From Nocardioides marinus (GTDB taxonomy: Bacteria > Actinomycetota > Actinomycetes > Propionibacteriales > Nocardioidaceae): DNA of 64,000 bases. The notes under the pieces were generated by a model, which was not told the DNA's origin, searched no databases, and was given only the letters and a program-made list of their open reading frames with translations. Location: positions 3,362,001-3,426,000 of the forward strand of contig NZ_JACBZI010000001.1 of NCBI RefSeq assembly GCF_013408145.1, read 5' to 3'. The translations under genes were made by a program, and so were the position numbers. Each line of letters begins with the position of its first letter. The first letter of the stretch is position 1. This document shows, in pieces, positions 1-7,031 of the stretch.

Positions 1-1406
1 GCGCCGAGCGACTGCGCGGCCTGGCGCAGCCGGTCGTCGACGCCACCGAGCACCGGCACCAGCGTGCGCACCACCAGGGGCAGCGCCACCAGGGCCTGCG
101 CGAGGGGGATCAGCAGCGGGGAGTCCCGCAGGTCCAGCGGCGGCTCGTCGAGGGTGATGAGGAACCCGAAGCCCAGCGTCACCGCGGAGACCCCCAGCGG
201 CAGCATGAACAGCCCGTCCAGCACCGAGCGCACCCGACGCTCGGTCCGCGAGCGGGAGCGCCGGGTGAGCAGGAGCGCCAGCAGCCCGCCCAGCAGCAGC
301 GCCATCCAGGTCGCGTCGACCGCGGTGCGCAGGGAGGTCACGAGCGCCTCGGTGACGGGCACGACCAGCGCCGTGCCCCCCTGGCCGGGCGCGGTCCCGC
401 GGCCGTCCAGTGCCCGGTAGGCCTCCAGCGACCAGCCGCCGTCGGGGCCGTCGGGCTGCAGCGACCCGGTCACCAGCGCCGCGACCGGGAGCGCCACGAA
501 GGCCAGCAGCAGGCCGGTCACCGCCAGCGGCACGACGTCGGTACGCCGGGGCCGCCGCGGCGGGACGGATCGGCGCGCCACGGTCGGGTCGGGGACGGCC
601 CGCAGCCGGGCGGCCAGCAGCAGCAGCGCGGTCACCGCCAGCAGCTGCACGATCGAGAGCGCCGCCGCCGCCTGCAGGTCCAGGCGCTGCACGGTCAGCA
701 GGTAGATCTCGGTCTCCACCGAGGCGTAGCGCAGCCCGCCGAGGGTCAGCACGACACCGAAGGCGGTGGCGCAGAAGAGGAAGACCACGCTGGCCGAGGA
801 CACCACCGCCGGGCGCAGCTGGGGCCAGGTGACGGTGCGGAACACGTGCCCCGGCGAGGCACCGAGGGCCGCCGCCGCCTCGCCCGGCCGGGCGTCCAGG
901 GACTCCCAGGCGGCCCCCACGCCGCGGATCACGACTGCGACGTTGAAGAACACCAGGCCGGCCAGGATCGCCCGCGCGGTGCCGTCCAGGCCGAGGAAGC
1001 CCAGCGGGCCCGCCTCACCCAGCAGCTGGCGGAAGGCGACCCCGACGACGACGGTCGGCAGCACGAACGGCACCAGCAGGCAGGCGCGCACCACCCGTCG
1101 GCCGGGCCACCGCAGCCGGTACAGCGCGTACGCCGCCGGCAGGCCCAGGGCGACCGCGACCGTGGTCGCGACCGCCGAGGACCACACGGTGAACCACAGC
1201 ACCCGCCCGGTCCGCGGCCGCCCCAGGACCTCCAGCACGCCGGCCAGGTCCAGGGCCCCGTCGTCGACGAGGCCCCGGGCGACCATCCCGCTCACCGGCA
1301 GGACGAAGAAGATGCCCAGCACGACGGCCGGGAGCGCGGCCAGACCCGCCAGGCCCGCGAGCCTGCCGGCGGTCGAGCCGCCCCCCGTCGCCCTGGCTGC
1401 CGCCAT
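1..1406 (-). CDS. thiP: Thiamine-type ABC transporter permease (ThiP-like), C-terminal part beyond the left edge
   Basis: Inner-membrane permease expected to work with the thiamine-binding lipoprotein encoded just upstream. It starts at an ATG (1406-1404) 14 nt after that gene's stop and stays open to the edge, giving 468 visible codons. The N-terminus is hydrophobic (GLAALPAVVLGIFFVLPVSG). A first EAA loop (EAAAALGASPGHVFRTV) lies near residue 175 and the start of a second (LRQAAQSLGA) is in the last visible codons. Two EAA loops in one chain mean two fused six-helix permease halves, as in ThiP and FbpB. The TPP riboswitch upstream of the operon favours thiamine or a thiamine precursor over iron as substrate. 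The missing C-terminus and any ATPase gene should lie to the left of the window. Confidence 0.85.
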   Translation of the reverse strand, partial: MAAARATGGGSTAGRLAGLAGLAALPAVVLGIFFVLPVSGMVARGLVDDGALDLAGVLEVLGRPRTGRVLWFTVWSSAVATTVAVALGLPAAYALYRLRWPGRRVVRACLLVPFVLPTVVVGVAFRQLLGEAGPLGFLGLDGTARAILAGLVFFNVAVVIRGVGAAWESLDARPGEAAAALGASPGHVFRTVTWPQLRPAVVSSASVVFLFCATAFGVVLTLGGLRYASVETEIYLLTVQRLDLQAAAALSIVQLLAVTALLLLAARLRAVPDPTVARRSVPPRRPRRTDVVPLAVTGLLLAFVALPVAALVTGSLQPDGPDGGWSLEAYRALDGRGTAPGQGGTALVVPVTEALVTSLRTAVDATWMALLLGGLLALLLTRRSRSRTERRVRSVLDGLFMLPLGVSAVTLGFGFLITLDEPPLDLRDSPLLIPLAQALVALPLVVRTLVPVLGGVDDRLRQAAQSLG

Positions 1407-1420
1407 GCCGGTCGACCCGC

Positions 1421-2497
1421 TCAGCGGGAGACGATGTCCTGCCACTCGGTCAGCCAGTCGTCCCGGTTCTCGTCGATCTCCGCGGCGTCGACCGCGAGCG
1501 GCTGCTCGGGGCGCGGGGCGAACTCGGCCCACGCCTCCGGCAGCCCGGCGCCGTCGGCGACCGGGAAGACGTACATCGAGTCCGGCAGCGCCGCCTGCAC
1601 CTCGGGCGTCAGCATCCAGTCCACGACCGCCTGCGCGCCGGCGGGGTTCTCCGCACCGGCCAGCACCCCGACGTACTCCACCTGCTCGAAGCAGGTGTCG
1701 AGCAGGGCCGCCGTGGTCGTGTCCTCGCCGTCGTCGGTGGTGGTGAAGGCCGGCGAGGAGTCGTAGGACAGCACGATCGGGCGCGCGCCCCCGCCGCCGG
1801 CGGTGAAGTCGACGAAGTAGGCGTCCTCCCAGCCGGGGACGACCTTGGCGCCGTTGTCGAGCAGGTCCTCCCAGTAGGAGGGCCAGTCGTCGCCGTACGC
1901 CGCGATCGTGGCGAGCAGGAACGCGAAGCCCGGGGAGCTCGTGGTCGCGCCCGAGGTGACGAAGAGGTCCTCGTAGGCCGGGTCGGTGAGGTCCTCGAGC
2001 GTCTGCGGCGGCTCGAGGCCCTCCTCGTCGAACCACGCGGTGTCGACGTTGACGCACACGTCGCCGTTGTCGACCGGGGTCAGCACGCCCTCGTCGTCAC
2101 CGGGCAGCGCGTACTCCTCGACCCCGGCGGGCCACTCGCCGCGGTACGGCGCGAAGACCCCGGCCTCCAGGGCGCGGCCGGCGAAGGTGTTGTCGACGCC
2201 GAAGGCGACGTCGCCGAGCGGGTTGTCGACGTTGAGGACCAGCTGGCTGGTCATCGAGCCGGCATCGCCGTTGGCGCGCAGCTCCAGCTCGTAGCCGGTC
2301 TCGGCCTCGAAGGCCCGGATGAGCTTCTTCGGCAGGCTGAAGCTGTCGTGGGTCACGAGGACCACGGGGCCGCCGGCCTCCGTGGTGCCGTCACCGGTCG
2401 GTCGGTCGGCGGCCTCGTCGTCGCCGGTGCCGACCAGCGAGCACGAGCTGAGCGCGAGCGCGCAGGTGAGGAGGGCAGGAACGGTGGTACGTCGCAC
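1421..2497 (-). CDS. thiB: Thiamine ABC transporter substrate-binding lipoprotein
   Basis: Extracytoplasmic thiamine-binding protein of 358 aa. The N-terminal signal ends in a lipobox (ALSSC, Cys19), so the mature protein should be lipid-anchored. After a short acidic linker the periplasmic-binding fold begins (VVLVTHDSFSLPKKLI), which matches the ThiB/TbpA opening, and later parts (NPLGDVAFGVDNTF) also fit this family. The start is GTG at 2497. A GGGAG Shine-Dalgarno 7 nt upstream belongs to the 3' end of the TPP riboswitch. The permease gene follows 14 nt downstream, so the two form an operon. Family and riboswitch together make thiamine the most likely ligand; a related pyrimidine ligand is not excluded. 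Confidence 0.88.
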   Translation of the reverse strand: MRRTTVPALLTCALALSSCSLVGTGDDEAADRPTGDGTTEAGGPVVLVTHDSFSLPKKLIRAFEAETGYELELRANGDAGSMTSQLVLNVDNPLGDVAFGVDNTFAGRALEAGVFAPYRGEWPAGVEEYALPGDDEGVLTPVDNGDVCVNVDTAWFDEEGLEPPQTLEDLTDPAYEDLFVTSGATTSSPGFAFLLATIAAYGDDWPSYWEDLLDNGAKVVPGWEDAYFVDFTAGGGGARPIVLSYDSSPAFTTTDDGEDTTTAALLDTCFEQVEYVGVLAGAENPAGAQAVVDWMLTPEVQAALPDSMYVFPVADGAGLPEAWAEFAPRPEQPLAVDAAEIDENRDDWLTEWQDIVSR

Positions 2498-2504
2498 GGG
2501 ACGA

Positions 2505-2606
2505 CTCCCTTCGCCGGTGCTAACCGGAGCAGGTTCGTGAGGGTCTGCGGCTCTCCCGCACTCTCAGCCCGCCCGGCCACCAGCCGCCCGTGCTCCCCTG
2601 TCTTGT
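2505..2606 (-). promoter_or_regulatory. TPP riboswitch (THI element) controlling thiB-thiP
   Basis: Read on the minus strand, the leader has the conserved TPP-aptamer blocks in order: GGGGAGC, then GCTGAGAGTG, then GACCCT, GAACCTG, a CCGGTTAGCACCGG hairpin and GCGAAGGGAG. These are the P2, P4/P5 and P3 signature segments. The final AGGGAG also serves as the ribosome binding site 7 nt before the GTG of thiB, so control is probably at translation start: ligand binding would sequester the site. I see no separate terminator between aptamer and gene. Boundaries are accurate to within a few bases. Confidence 0.93.
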
Positions 2607-2655
2607 CGGGGCCACGCTACCGCCCACCCAGCCGCTCCCGACGAACCGGCCCTCC

Positions 2656-2913
2656 GGTGGTCGAACTGCGAGGAGCGCCAGCGACGAGCGGGCCCCCCGG
2701 TGGTCGAGCAGCGAGGAGCGCCAGCGACGAGCGGGCCCTCCGGTGGTCGAGCAGCGAGGAGCGCCAGCGACGAGCGGGCCCTCCGGTGGTCGAGCAGCGA
2801 GGAGCGCCAGCGACGAGCGGGCCCCCCGGTGGTCGAGCAGCGAGGAGCGCCAGCGACGAGCGGGCCCCCCGGTGGTCGAGCAGCGAGGAGCGCCAGCGAC
2901 GAGCGGGCGTCGA
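2656..2913 (+). repeat. Six-copy tandem array of a 43-nt dispersed repeat
   Basis: Units begin at 2656, 2699, 2742, 2785, 2828 and 2871, an exact 43-nt period. Each begins GGTGGTCGAGCAGCGAGGAG and continues CGCCAGCGACGAGCGGGCCC. The first copy differs slightly (GTCGAACTGC). Copies differ mainly at one C/T position near the end (CCCTCC or CCCCCC). The array ends in GTCGAGACCACC, close to the reverse complement of the unit's start. There are no spacers, so it is not a CRISPR. It fills the space between the divergent thiB and esterase genes. Relatives occur at 17625-17815, and the first 10 nt recur at 7043. Confidence 0.95.
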
Positions 2914-2955
2914 GACCACCCATTCGCCCACCCACCGATCTGGTGGGATGGGGGC

Positions 2956-3876
2956 GTGGCCAGCCTCAGACACGACCTGATCGCCGTCGGCATCCCGAAG
3001 ATGCGCGGTTCCCTGGAGATCGACTCCGAGGAGAAGGAGCGGGCGCGCATCGAGCGCTGGCACCGCGACATGGGGCGCGACCTGCCCACCAACGCGGTGG
3101 TGCGCTTCGACCGGCGGTTCGCGGTCGAGACCCGCCAGGTCGGAGCGGGCACCGCGGGCGGGGAGGGGTTCCCCGTGCACACGATCACCCGCCGGGGCAG
3201 CACACCGCGTCGTACCGTGCTCTACCTGCACGGCGGCGGGTACGTCGCGCCGCTGGACCCCTTCCACGTGCGGTACGCCGCCCGGCTGGCCGCCTCGCTG
3301 CAGGCCCGCGTCCTCCTCCCGGACTACCCCCTCGCCCCCGGGCACACCTGGGCGGACTCCCACGACGCGCTGGTCGACCTGACCGCGGAGCTGACGGCCG
3401 GGGGCCCGACCGTCGTGGCGGGCGACTCTGCCGGGGGCGGGCTGGCCCTCGCGGTGGCCCAGTCCCTGCGCGACCGGGGCGGCCCGCAGCCCACGCACCT
3501 GCTGCTGCACTCCCCCTGGGTCGACCTGACGACCTCGACGCCGGCGACCGCGTGGTTCGCCCGGCGCGACCCGTGGCTGCGGATCACCAAGCTGCACGCC
3601 TACGCGACCTGGTGGGCGGGGTCGGCCGACGACCTCGGTCGACCCGAGGTCTCCCCGGGGCTGGCCGACCTGTCGGGTCTCCCGCAGGCGCTGATGTTCT
3701 GCGGCACCCGCGACCTGCTGGTGCCGGGGTGCCGGCTGCTGGCGCGGCGTGCCGAGGAGGCCGGGTGGGACCTCACCTACGTCGAGGAGCCGGGGCTGAT
3801 CCACGTCTACCCGTTGGTCTCCTTCATCCCCGAGGCGCGGCGGGCCTGGCGGGCGACCCGGGAGTTCCTGGGCTGA
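2956..3876 (+). CDS. Alpha/beta hydrolase of the HSL-type esterase family
   Basis: Predicted cytosolic esterase of 306 aa. It has the hormone-sensitive-lipase oxyanion motif HGGGY and the nucleophile elbow GDSAGGG, with a late acid/His region (FCGTRDLLVPG, then LIHVYPLV) that supplies the Asp and His of the triad. I chose the GTG at 2956 because the frame upstream consists of the 43-nt repeat array and a shorter protein fits the family; ATG 3001 is an alternative. No signal peptide is visible. Its stop overlaps the ATG of the GNAT gene (TGATG), and a third gene overlaps that one, so the three are very likely co-transcribed. The substrate cannot be deduced. Confidence 0.82.
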   Translation: MASLRHDLIAVGIPKMRGSLEIDSEEKERARIERWHRDMGRDLPTNAVVRFDRRFAVETRQVGAGTAGGEGFPVHTITRRGSTPRRTVLYLHGGGYVAPLDPFHVRYAARLAASLQARVLLPDYPLAPGHTWADSHDALVDLTAELTAGGPTVVAGDSAGGGLALAVAQSLRDRGGPQPTHLLLHSPWVDLTTSTPATAWFARRDPWLRITKLHAYATWWAGSADDLGRPEVSPGLADLSGLPQALMFCGTRDLLVPGCRLLARRAEEAGWDLTYVEEPGLIHVYPLVSFIPEARRAWRATREFLG

Positions 3877-4325
3877 TGCACTGCTACACCCACGTCCTGT
3901 CCTGGGCGGAGATGGACGCGACCACCGCGCACGACGTGTTCCGGCTGCGTCAGCAGGTCTTCGTCGTCGAGCAGGGCGACCCCTACGACGACCTCGACGG
4001 CCGCGACACCGAGCCCGGCACCGTGCACGTGGTGCTCCGCGACGACACCGACGAGGTGGTGGGCGTGGCCCGGGTGCTCGACGACGGCGACGAGTGGCGC
4101 GTCGGCCGGGTCGCGCTGGCGCCGCAGGCCCGTGGCCGCGGCCTGTCCGGACCACTGATGACGGCGTGCCTGGAGGTCTGCCAGGGTCGTCCGGTGGTCC
4201 TCGCCGCCCAGACGCCCCTCACCGGCTGGTACGCCACGTTCGGCTTCGAGGTGTGCGGCCCGGAGTTCCTCGACGGGTCGATCCCGCACCTGCCCATGGT
4301 CAGGGCCGCCGATGGCCGCGCGTAG
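3876..4325 (+). CDS. GNAT acetyltransferase, ElaA-like
   Basis: Cytosolic acetyl-CoA-dependent N-acyltransferase of 149 aa. The opening (FRLRQQVFVVEQG) and the ending (YATFGFEVCGPEFLDGSIPH) are typical of the ElaA branch. The acetyl-CoA loop reads VALAPQARGRGLSGPLM, close to the R/Q-x-x-G-x-G/A consensus. The ATG overlaps the stop of the esterase gene by one base, which points to translational coupling. Its 3' end overlaps the YhhN-like gene by 14 nt. The substrate is not known for this family. Confidence 0.85.
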   Translation: MHCYTHVLSWAEMDATTAHDVFRLRQQVFVVEQGDPYDDLDGRDTEPGTVHVVLRDDTDEVVGVARVLDDGDEWRVGRVALAPQARGRGLSGPLMTACLEVCQGRPVVLAAQTPLTGWYATFGFEVCGPEFLDGSIPHLPMVRAADGRA

Positions 4326-5001
4326 CCGCGTGCTGGCGGCCTACGCCGCGCTCGCGGTCGCCGACACCTGGCTGGCCGGACGCCTGCCCTCGCGGGGCGT
4401 GCGGGCGGCCCGCGCGGTCACGAAGACCGCGCTGGTGCCGACGCTCGCGGCGGCCGTGCCGCCGCGCTCCCCCGCCGTCGCGGTAGGGCTCGCCGGCTCG
4501 TGGGCCGGCGACGTCGCGCTCATGGTGGACGGGCCGCGCGCGTTCCGTGCGGGCGTCGCGTCCTTCGCCGTCGCGCACGGCGGGTACGTCGCCGCGCTGG
4601 CCCCGCACGTCTCCCGCGACCGACTCCTCGCCAGCCGGCGGGTCCGGCTGATGGCCGGGTCCACCCTCGCCTCCGCCCCGCTGATGGGGCTTGCCGCCCA
4701 CCGGGTCGACCCGCGCCTGGGGGTGCCCGTGACGGCGTACACGCTCACGGTGGCGTCGATGGCCGCGGTGACCCAGGCGGTCGGGACGGACCCGGCGACG
4801 CGACGGCTGCTCGCGGCCGGCGGGGCGGTGTTCCTGGCCTCGGACACCGTGCTCGGCACCCGCGACCTCGTGCTCGCCGGCCGGCCCGACGCCAGCACCC
4901 GGTGGATGGAGCGGGTCGTGATGGCGACGTACACCCTCGCGCAGGCGCTGCTGGCGGTGGGGTTCCGGCGGGTGGTCCCGGCGGCTGGAAGGTTCGACTG
5001 A
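4312..5001 (+). CDS. YhhN/TMEM86-family membrane protein (lysoplasmalogenase-like)
   Basis: Integral membrane protein of 229 aa with about seven hydrophobic segments, such as LVPTLAAAVPP, VAVGLAGSWAGDVALMV and AVFLASDTVLGT. The conserved acidic positions of the YhhN family are present as GSWAGDVALM and LASDTVLGTRDL. Animal TMEM86B hydrolyses lysoplasmalogen vinyl-ether bonds; the activity of bacterial YhhN proteins is mostly unproven, so only the family is firm. It starts at ATG 4312 inside the end of the GNAT gene, as the last gene of the operon. A large inverted repeat begins within its last codons. Confidence 0.8.
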   Translation: MAARSRVLAAYAALAVADTWLAGRLPSRGVRAARAVTKTALVPTLAAAVPPRSPAVAVGLAGSWAGDVALMVDGPRAFRAGVASFAVAHGGYVAALAPHVSRDRLLASRRVRLMAGSTLASAPLMGLAAHRVDPRLGVPVTAYTLTVASMAAVTQAVGTDPATRRLLAAGGAVFLASDTVLGTRDLVLAGRPDASTRWMERVVMATYTLAQALLAVGFRRVVPAAGRFD

Positions 5002-5080
5002 TGTCAGTCCGACCTTGCGGTGTGCGGTCGAAGGTTCGACCGCCATCCGAGAGGTCTGACCGTCATCAGTCAGACCTTCC
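4987..5080. repeat. Nested inverted repeat at the end of the YhhN gene, probable bidirectional terminator
   Basis: The outer arms GGAAGGTTCGACTGATG (4987-5003) and CATCAGTCAGACCTTCC (5064-5080) pair at 15 of 17 positions. Between them lies a second palindrome, GCGGTCGAAGGTTCGACCGC (5025-5044), with perfect 9-nt arms. The element separates two convergent genes, so terminator or mRNA-end protector is the simplest reading. No T-tract follows either arm. Confidence 0.7.
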
Positions 5081-5089
5081 GCGGCGCGC

Positions 5090-6160
5090 TCAGTCCCGGA
5101 CCGCGGTGTAGCGCACCCCGTCCTCCGCGGGGGTCGCGGTGGCCTGGCCCCGGGCGACGAGCAGGTCGAGGTGGGCCTTGGTCTCCATCGCGGCCATGCC
5201 GCGGCTGAAGACGTCGAGGGAGTCGTAGGAGTGCTCGTGACGGGTCCAGCCCAGCGTGCCGGCGACGTCGTGCGCGGTCACCGGCCCACCGGAGAGCGCG
5301 GCGAGGCTCTGGGCGAGCCGCTTCTCGTGGTGGGCGACGAGCTCGTCGACCCGGGCGTGGGTGGAGGGCGCGACCGGGCCGTGGGCGGGGAGGATCCGCA
5401 GGTCCGGCAGCGAGCGCACCCGGGCCAGCGAACCGAGGAAGTCTCCCAGCGGCTGGTCGGTCGGCGGCACGGTGAACCCGATGGACGGCGTGATCGTCGG
5501 CAGCACGTGGTCCCCGGCGAAGAGCACGGCCTCGGCCCGGTCGGCGAAGACGAAGTGGCCCGGGGTGTGGCCGGGGGTGTGCACGGCCTCGAGCGAGCGG
5601 TGCCCCACGGAGATGGTGTGGTCGCCGTCCATCCACCGGGTGGGGTACTGCCAGTCCTCCTTGGGCGGGACCTCGTCGTCGCCGCGGCCCGCGGCCCACT
5701 CCTCGGCGACGTCCAGCGCGCCGGAGGAGCGGAGCACCGCGAGGAAGGGGCTCTCGGTGATCTGGTCGGCGTTGTTGAGCAGGTCCAGCGCCGGCTCCTC
5801 GCCGCGGCCCAACGCCACCTCGGCCCCGACCTCGTGGCCCAGCACGGTGGCCATCGTGAAGTGGTCGCGGTGGACGTGGGTGACCAGGAAGCGGCGGATG
5901 TCCCCGAAGCCCGCGCCGATCTGGCGCAGGCAGCGCTCGAGCAGCTCGCGCGCCACCGGGATCGCCCAGCCGCCGTCGATCAGCGTCAGCCCCGTGTCGG
6001 TCTCGAGCACGTAGACGTTGATCGCCTTGAGGCCGTCCATCGGCAGCGGCAGCGGGATGCGCCACAGCCCCGGTGCGACCTGCCAGGCACCCTCCGCGGT
6101 CCAGTGCTCCCCGGAGTCCGGGGAGACGGCATGGGCGGTGGGGGTGTTCGACAGGCTCAC
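5090..6160 (-). CDS. Metallo-beta-lactamase-fold hydrolase
   Basis: Soluble metal-dependent hydrolase of 356 aa. The metal motif HxHxDH is intact as H95-V-H97-R-D99-H100. Further ligands follow in HTPGHTPGHF, FAGDHVL and LPAHGP, so two-zinc binding is expected. The C-terminal ~80 residues form the winged-helix-like tail common in the RNase Z/glyoxalase-II-like group of actinobacteria. It is the last of three minus-strand genes (dihydrodipicolinate-reductase-like, SDR, this one), although a 46-nt gap separates it from the SDR. The physiological substrate is unknown; an acyl-CoA thioester or lactone would fit the context. Confidence 0.83.
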   Translation of the reverse strand: MSLSNTPTAHAVSPDSGEHWTAEGAWQVAPGLWRIPLPLPMDGLKAINVYVLETDTGLTLIDGGWAIPVARELLERCLRQIGAGFGDIRRFLVTHVHRDHFTMATVLGHEVGAEVALGRGEEPALDLLNNADQITESPFLAVLRSSGALDVAEEWAAGRGDDEVPPKEDWQYPTRWMDGDHTISVGHRSLEAVHTPGHTPGHFVFADRAEAVLFAGDHVLPTITPSIGFTVPPTDQPLGDFLGSLARVRSLPDLRILPAHGPVAPSTHARVDELVAHHEKRLAQSLAALSGGPVTAHDVAGTLGWTRHEHSYDSLDVFSRGMAAMETKAHLDLLVARGQATATPAEDGVRYTAVRD

Positions 6161-6206
6161 CCGGCGACCCTAGGACACCTGATCAGGCACGGCACCGGCG
6201 GTCGGC

Positions 6207-7031
6207 TCACGCGGTGACGTCGGGGAAGCCGAGGTCGAGCGTCGGCTGCTGGATGCCGCCGTCGATCTCGAGCAGCTTGCCGGTGAGGTACTGCCCCGCC
6301 CTCGAGGACAGGTAGAGCACCCCCGCGGCGATGTCGGCCGGCTCACCGACGCGACCCAGCGGTGTCTTGCCCTCGAGCTGTCCCATGAGGTTCGGGTCGC
6401 CGGCGACCATCTCCAGGGCGCTGGTCATGATCGAGCCGACGTAGATGCCGTTGACCCGGATTCGCGGCGAGAGGTCCTGGGCGGCCATCTTCGTCCAGTG
6501 CGCCAGCGCGGCCTTGGCGGTGCCGTAGGCGACGAAGCCACGGTCCGCGCTGCGCCCCATCGTGGAGCTGACCGTCACCACCGACTTCTGGGCGGCGCTC
6601 GCCTCGTCCTCCCCCTCGAGGGTCTTCAGCAGCAGTGGCACCGCGGCCCTGGTGAGCACGTGCGCGGTGCTGACGTTGAAGGAGAAGGCCCGCTCGAGGT
6701 AGCCGGGGCTGGTGTCGAGGAAGCCGCGCGGGCCGGTGCCGCCGACGTTGTTGACCACGATGTCGAGTCGACCCAGCTCGTCGTACGCCGTCTGCGCGAG
6801 GCCGGCGACCGCGTCGAGGTCGCTGAGGTCGGCCGCGACGCTGACGCAGCGGCGCCCGGTGGCCCGGACCTGCGCGGCGACCTCCTCGAGCTGGGACTCG
6901 GTGCGCGCGGAGATCAGCACGTCGGAGCCGGCCTCGGCCAGCGCCACAGCGGTGGCGGCGCCGAGGCCGCGCCCGGCACCGGTGACGACGGCGACCGTGC
7001 CCGGCACGCCGAAGCGGTCGAGGATGCTCAT
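6207..7031 (-). CDS. Short-chain dehydrogenase/reductase
   Basis: NAD(P)-dependent oxidoreductase of 274 aa with the classical SDR signature: cofactor loop TGAGRGLG (residues 17-24), structural NNVGG, catalytic Ser in TVSSTMG and the Y-x-x-x-K pair in AYGTAKAAL. The ending (YLTGKLLEIDGG) is standard. Its ATG overlaps the stop of the upstream gene by 4 nt (ATGA), so the two are translationally coupled and share the KstR-like operator upstream of that gene. This suggests a role in steroid or fatty-acyl metabolism, but the substrate is inferred only from regulation. Confidence 0.88.
   Translation of the reverse strand: MSILDRFGVPGTVAVVTGAGRGLGAATAVALAEAGSDVLISARTESQLEEVAAQVRATGRRCVSVAADLSDLDAVAGLAQTAYDELGRLDIVVNNVGGTGPRGFLDTSPGYLERAFSFNVSTAHVLTRAAVPLLLKTLEGEDEASAAQKSVVTVSSTMGRSADRGFVAYGTAKAALAHWTKMAAQDLSPRIRVNGIYVGSIMTSALEMVAGDPNLMGQLEGKTPLGRVGEPADIAAGVLYLSSRAGQYLTGKLLEIDGGIQQPTLDLGFPDVTA

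Noticed and set aside
2656-2913. The tandem array as a CRISPR.
   Set aside because: The units abut with no variable spacers, and no cas genes are present.
2617-4155. A 512-codon minus-strand frame running through the 43-nt array and the esterase gene.
   Set aside because: Its repeated peptides come only from the tandem array, and the rest is antisense to the esterase.
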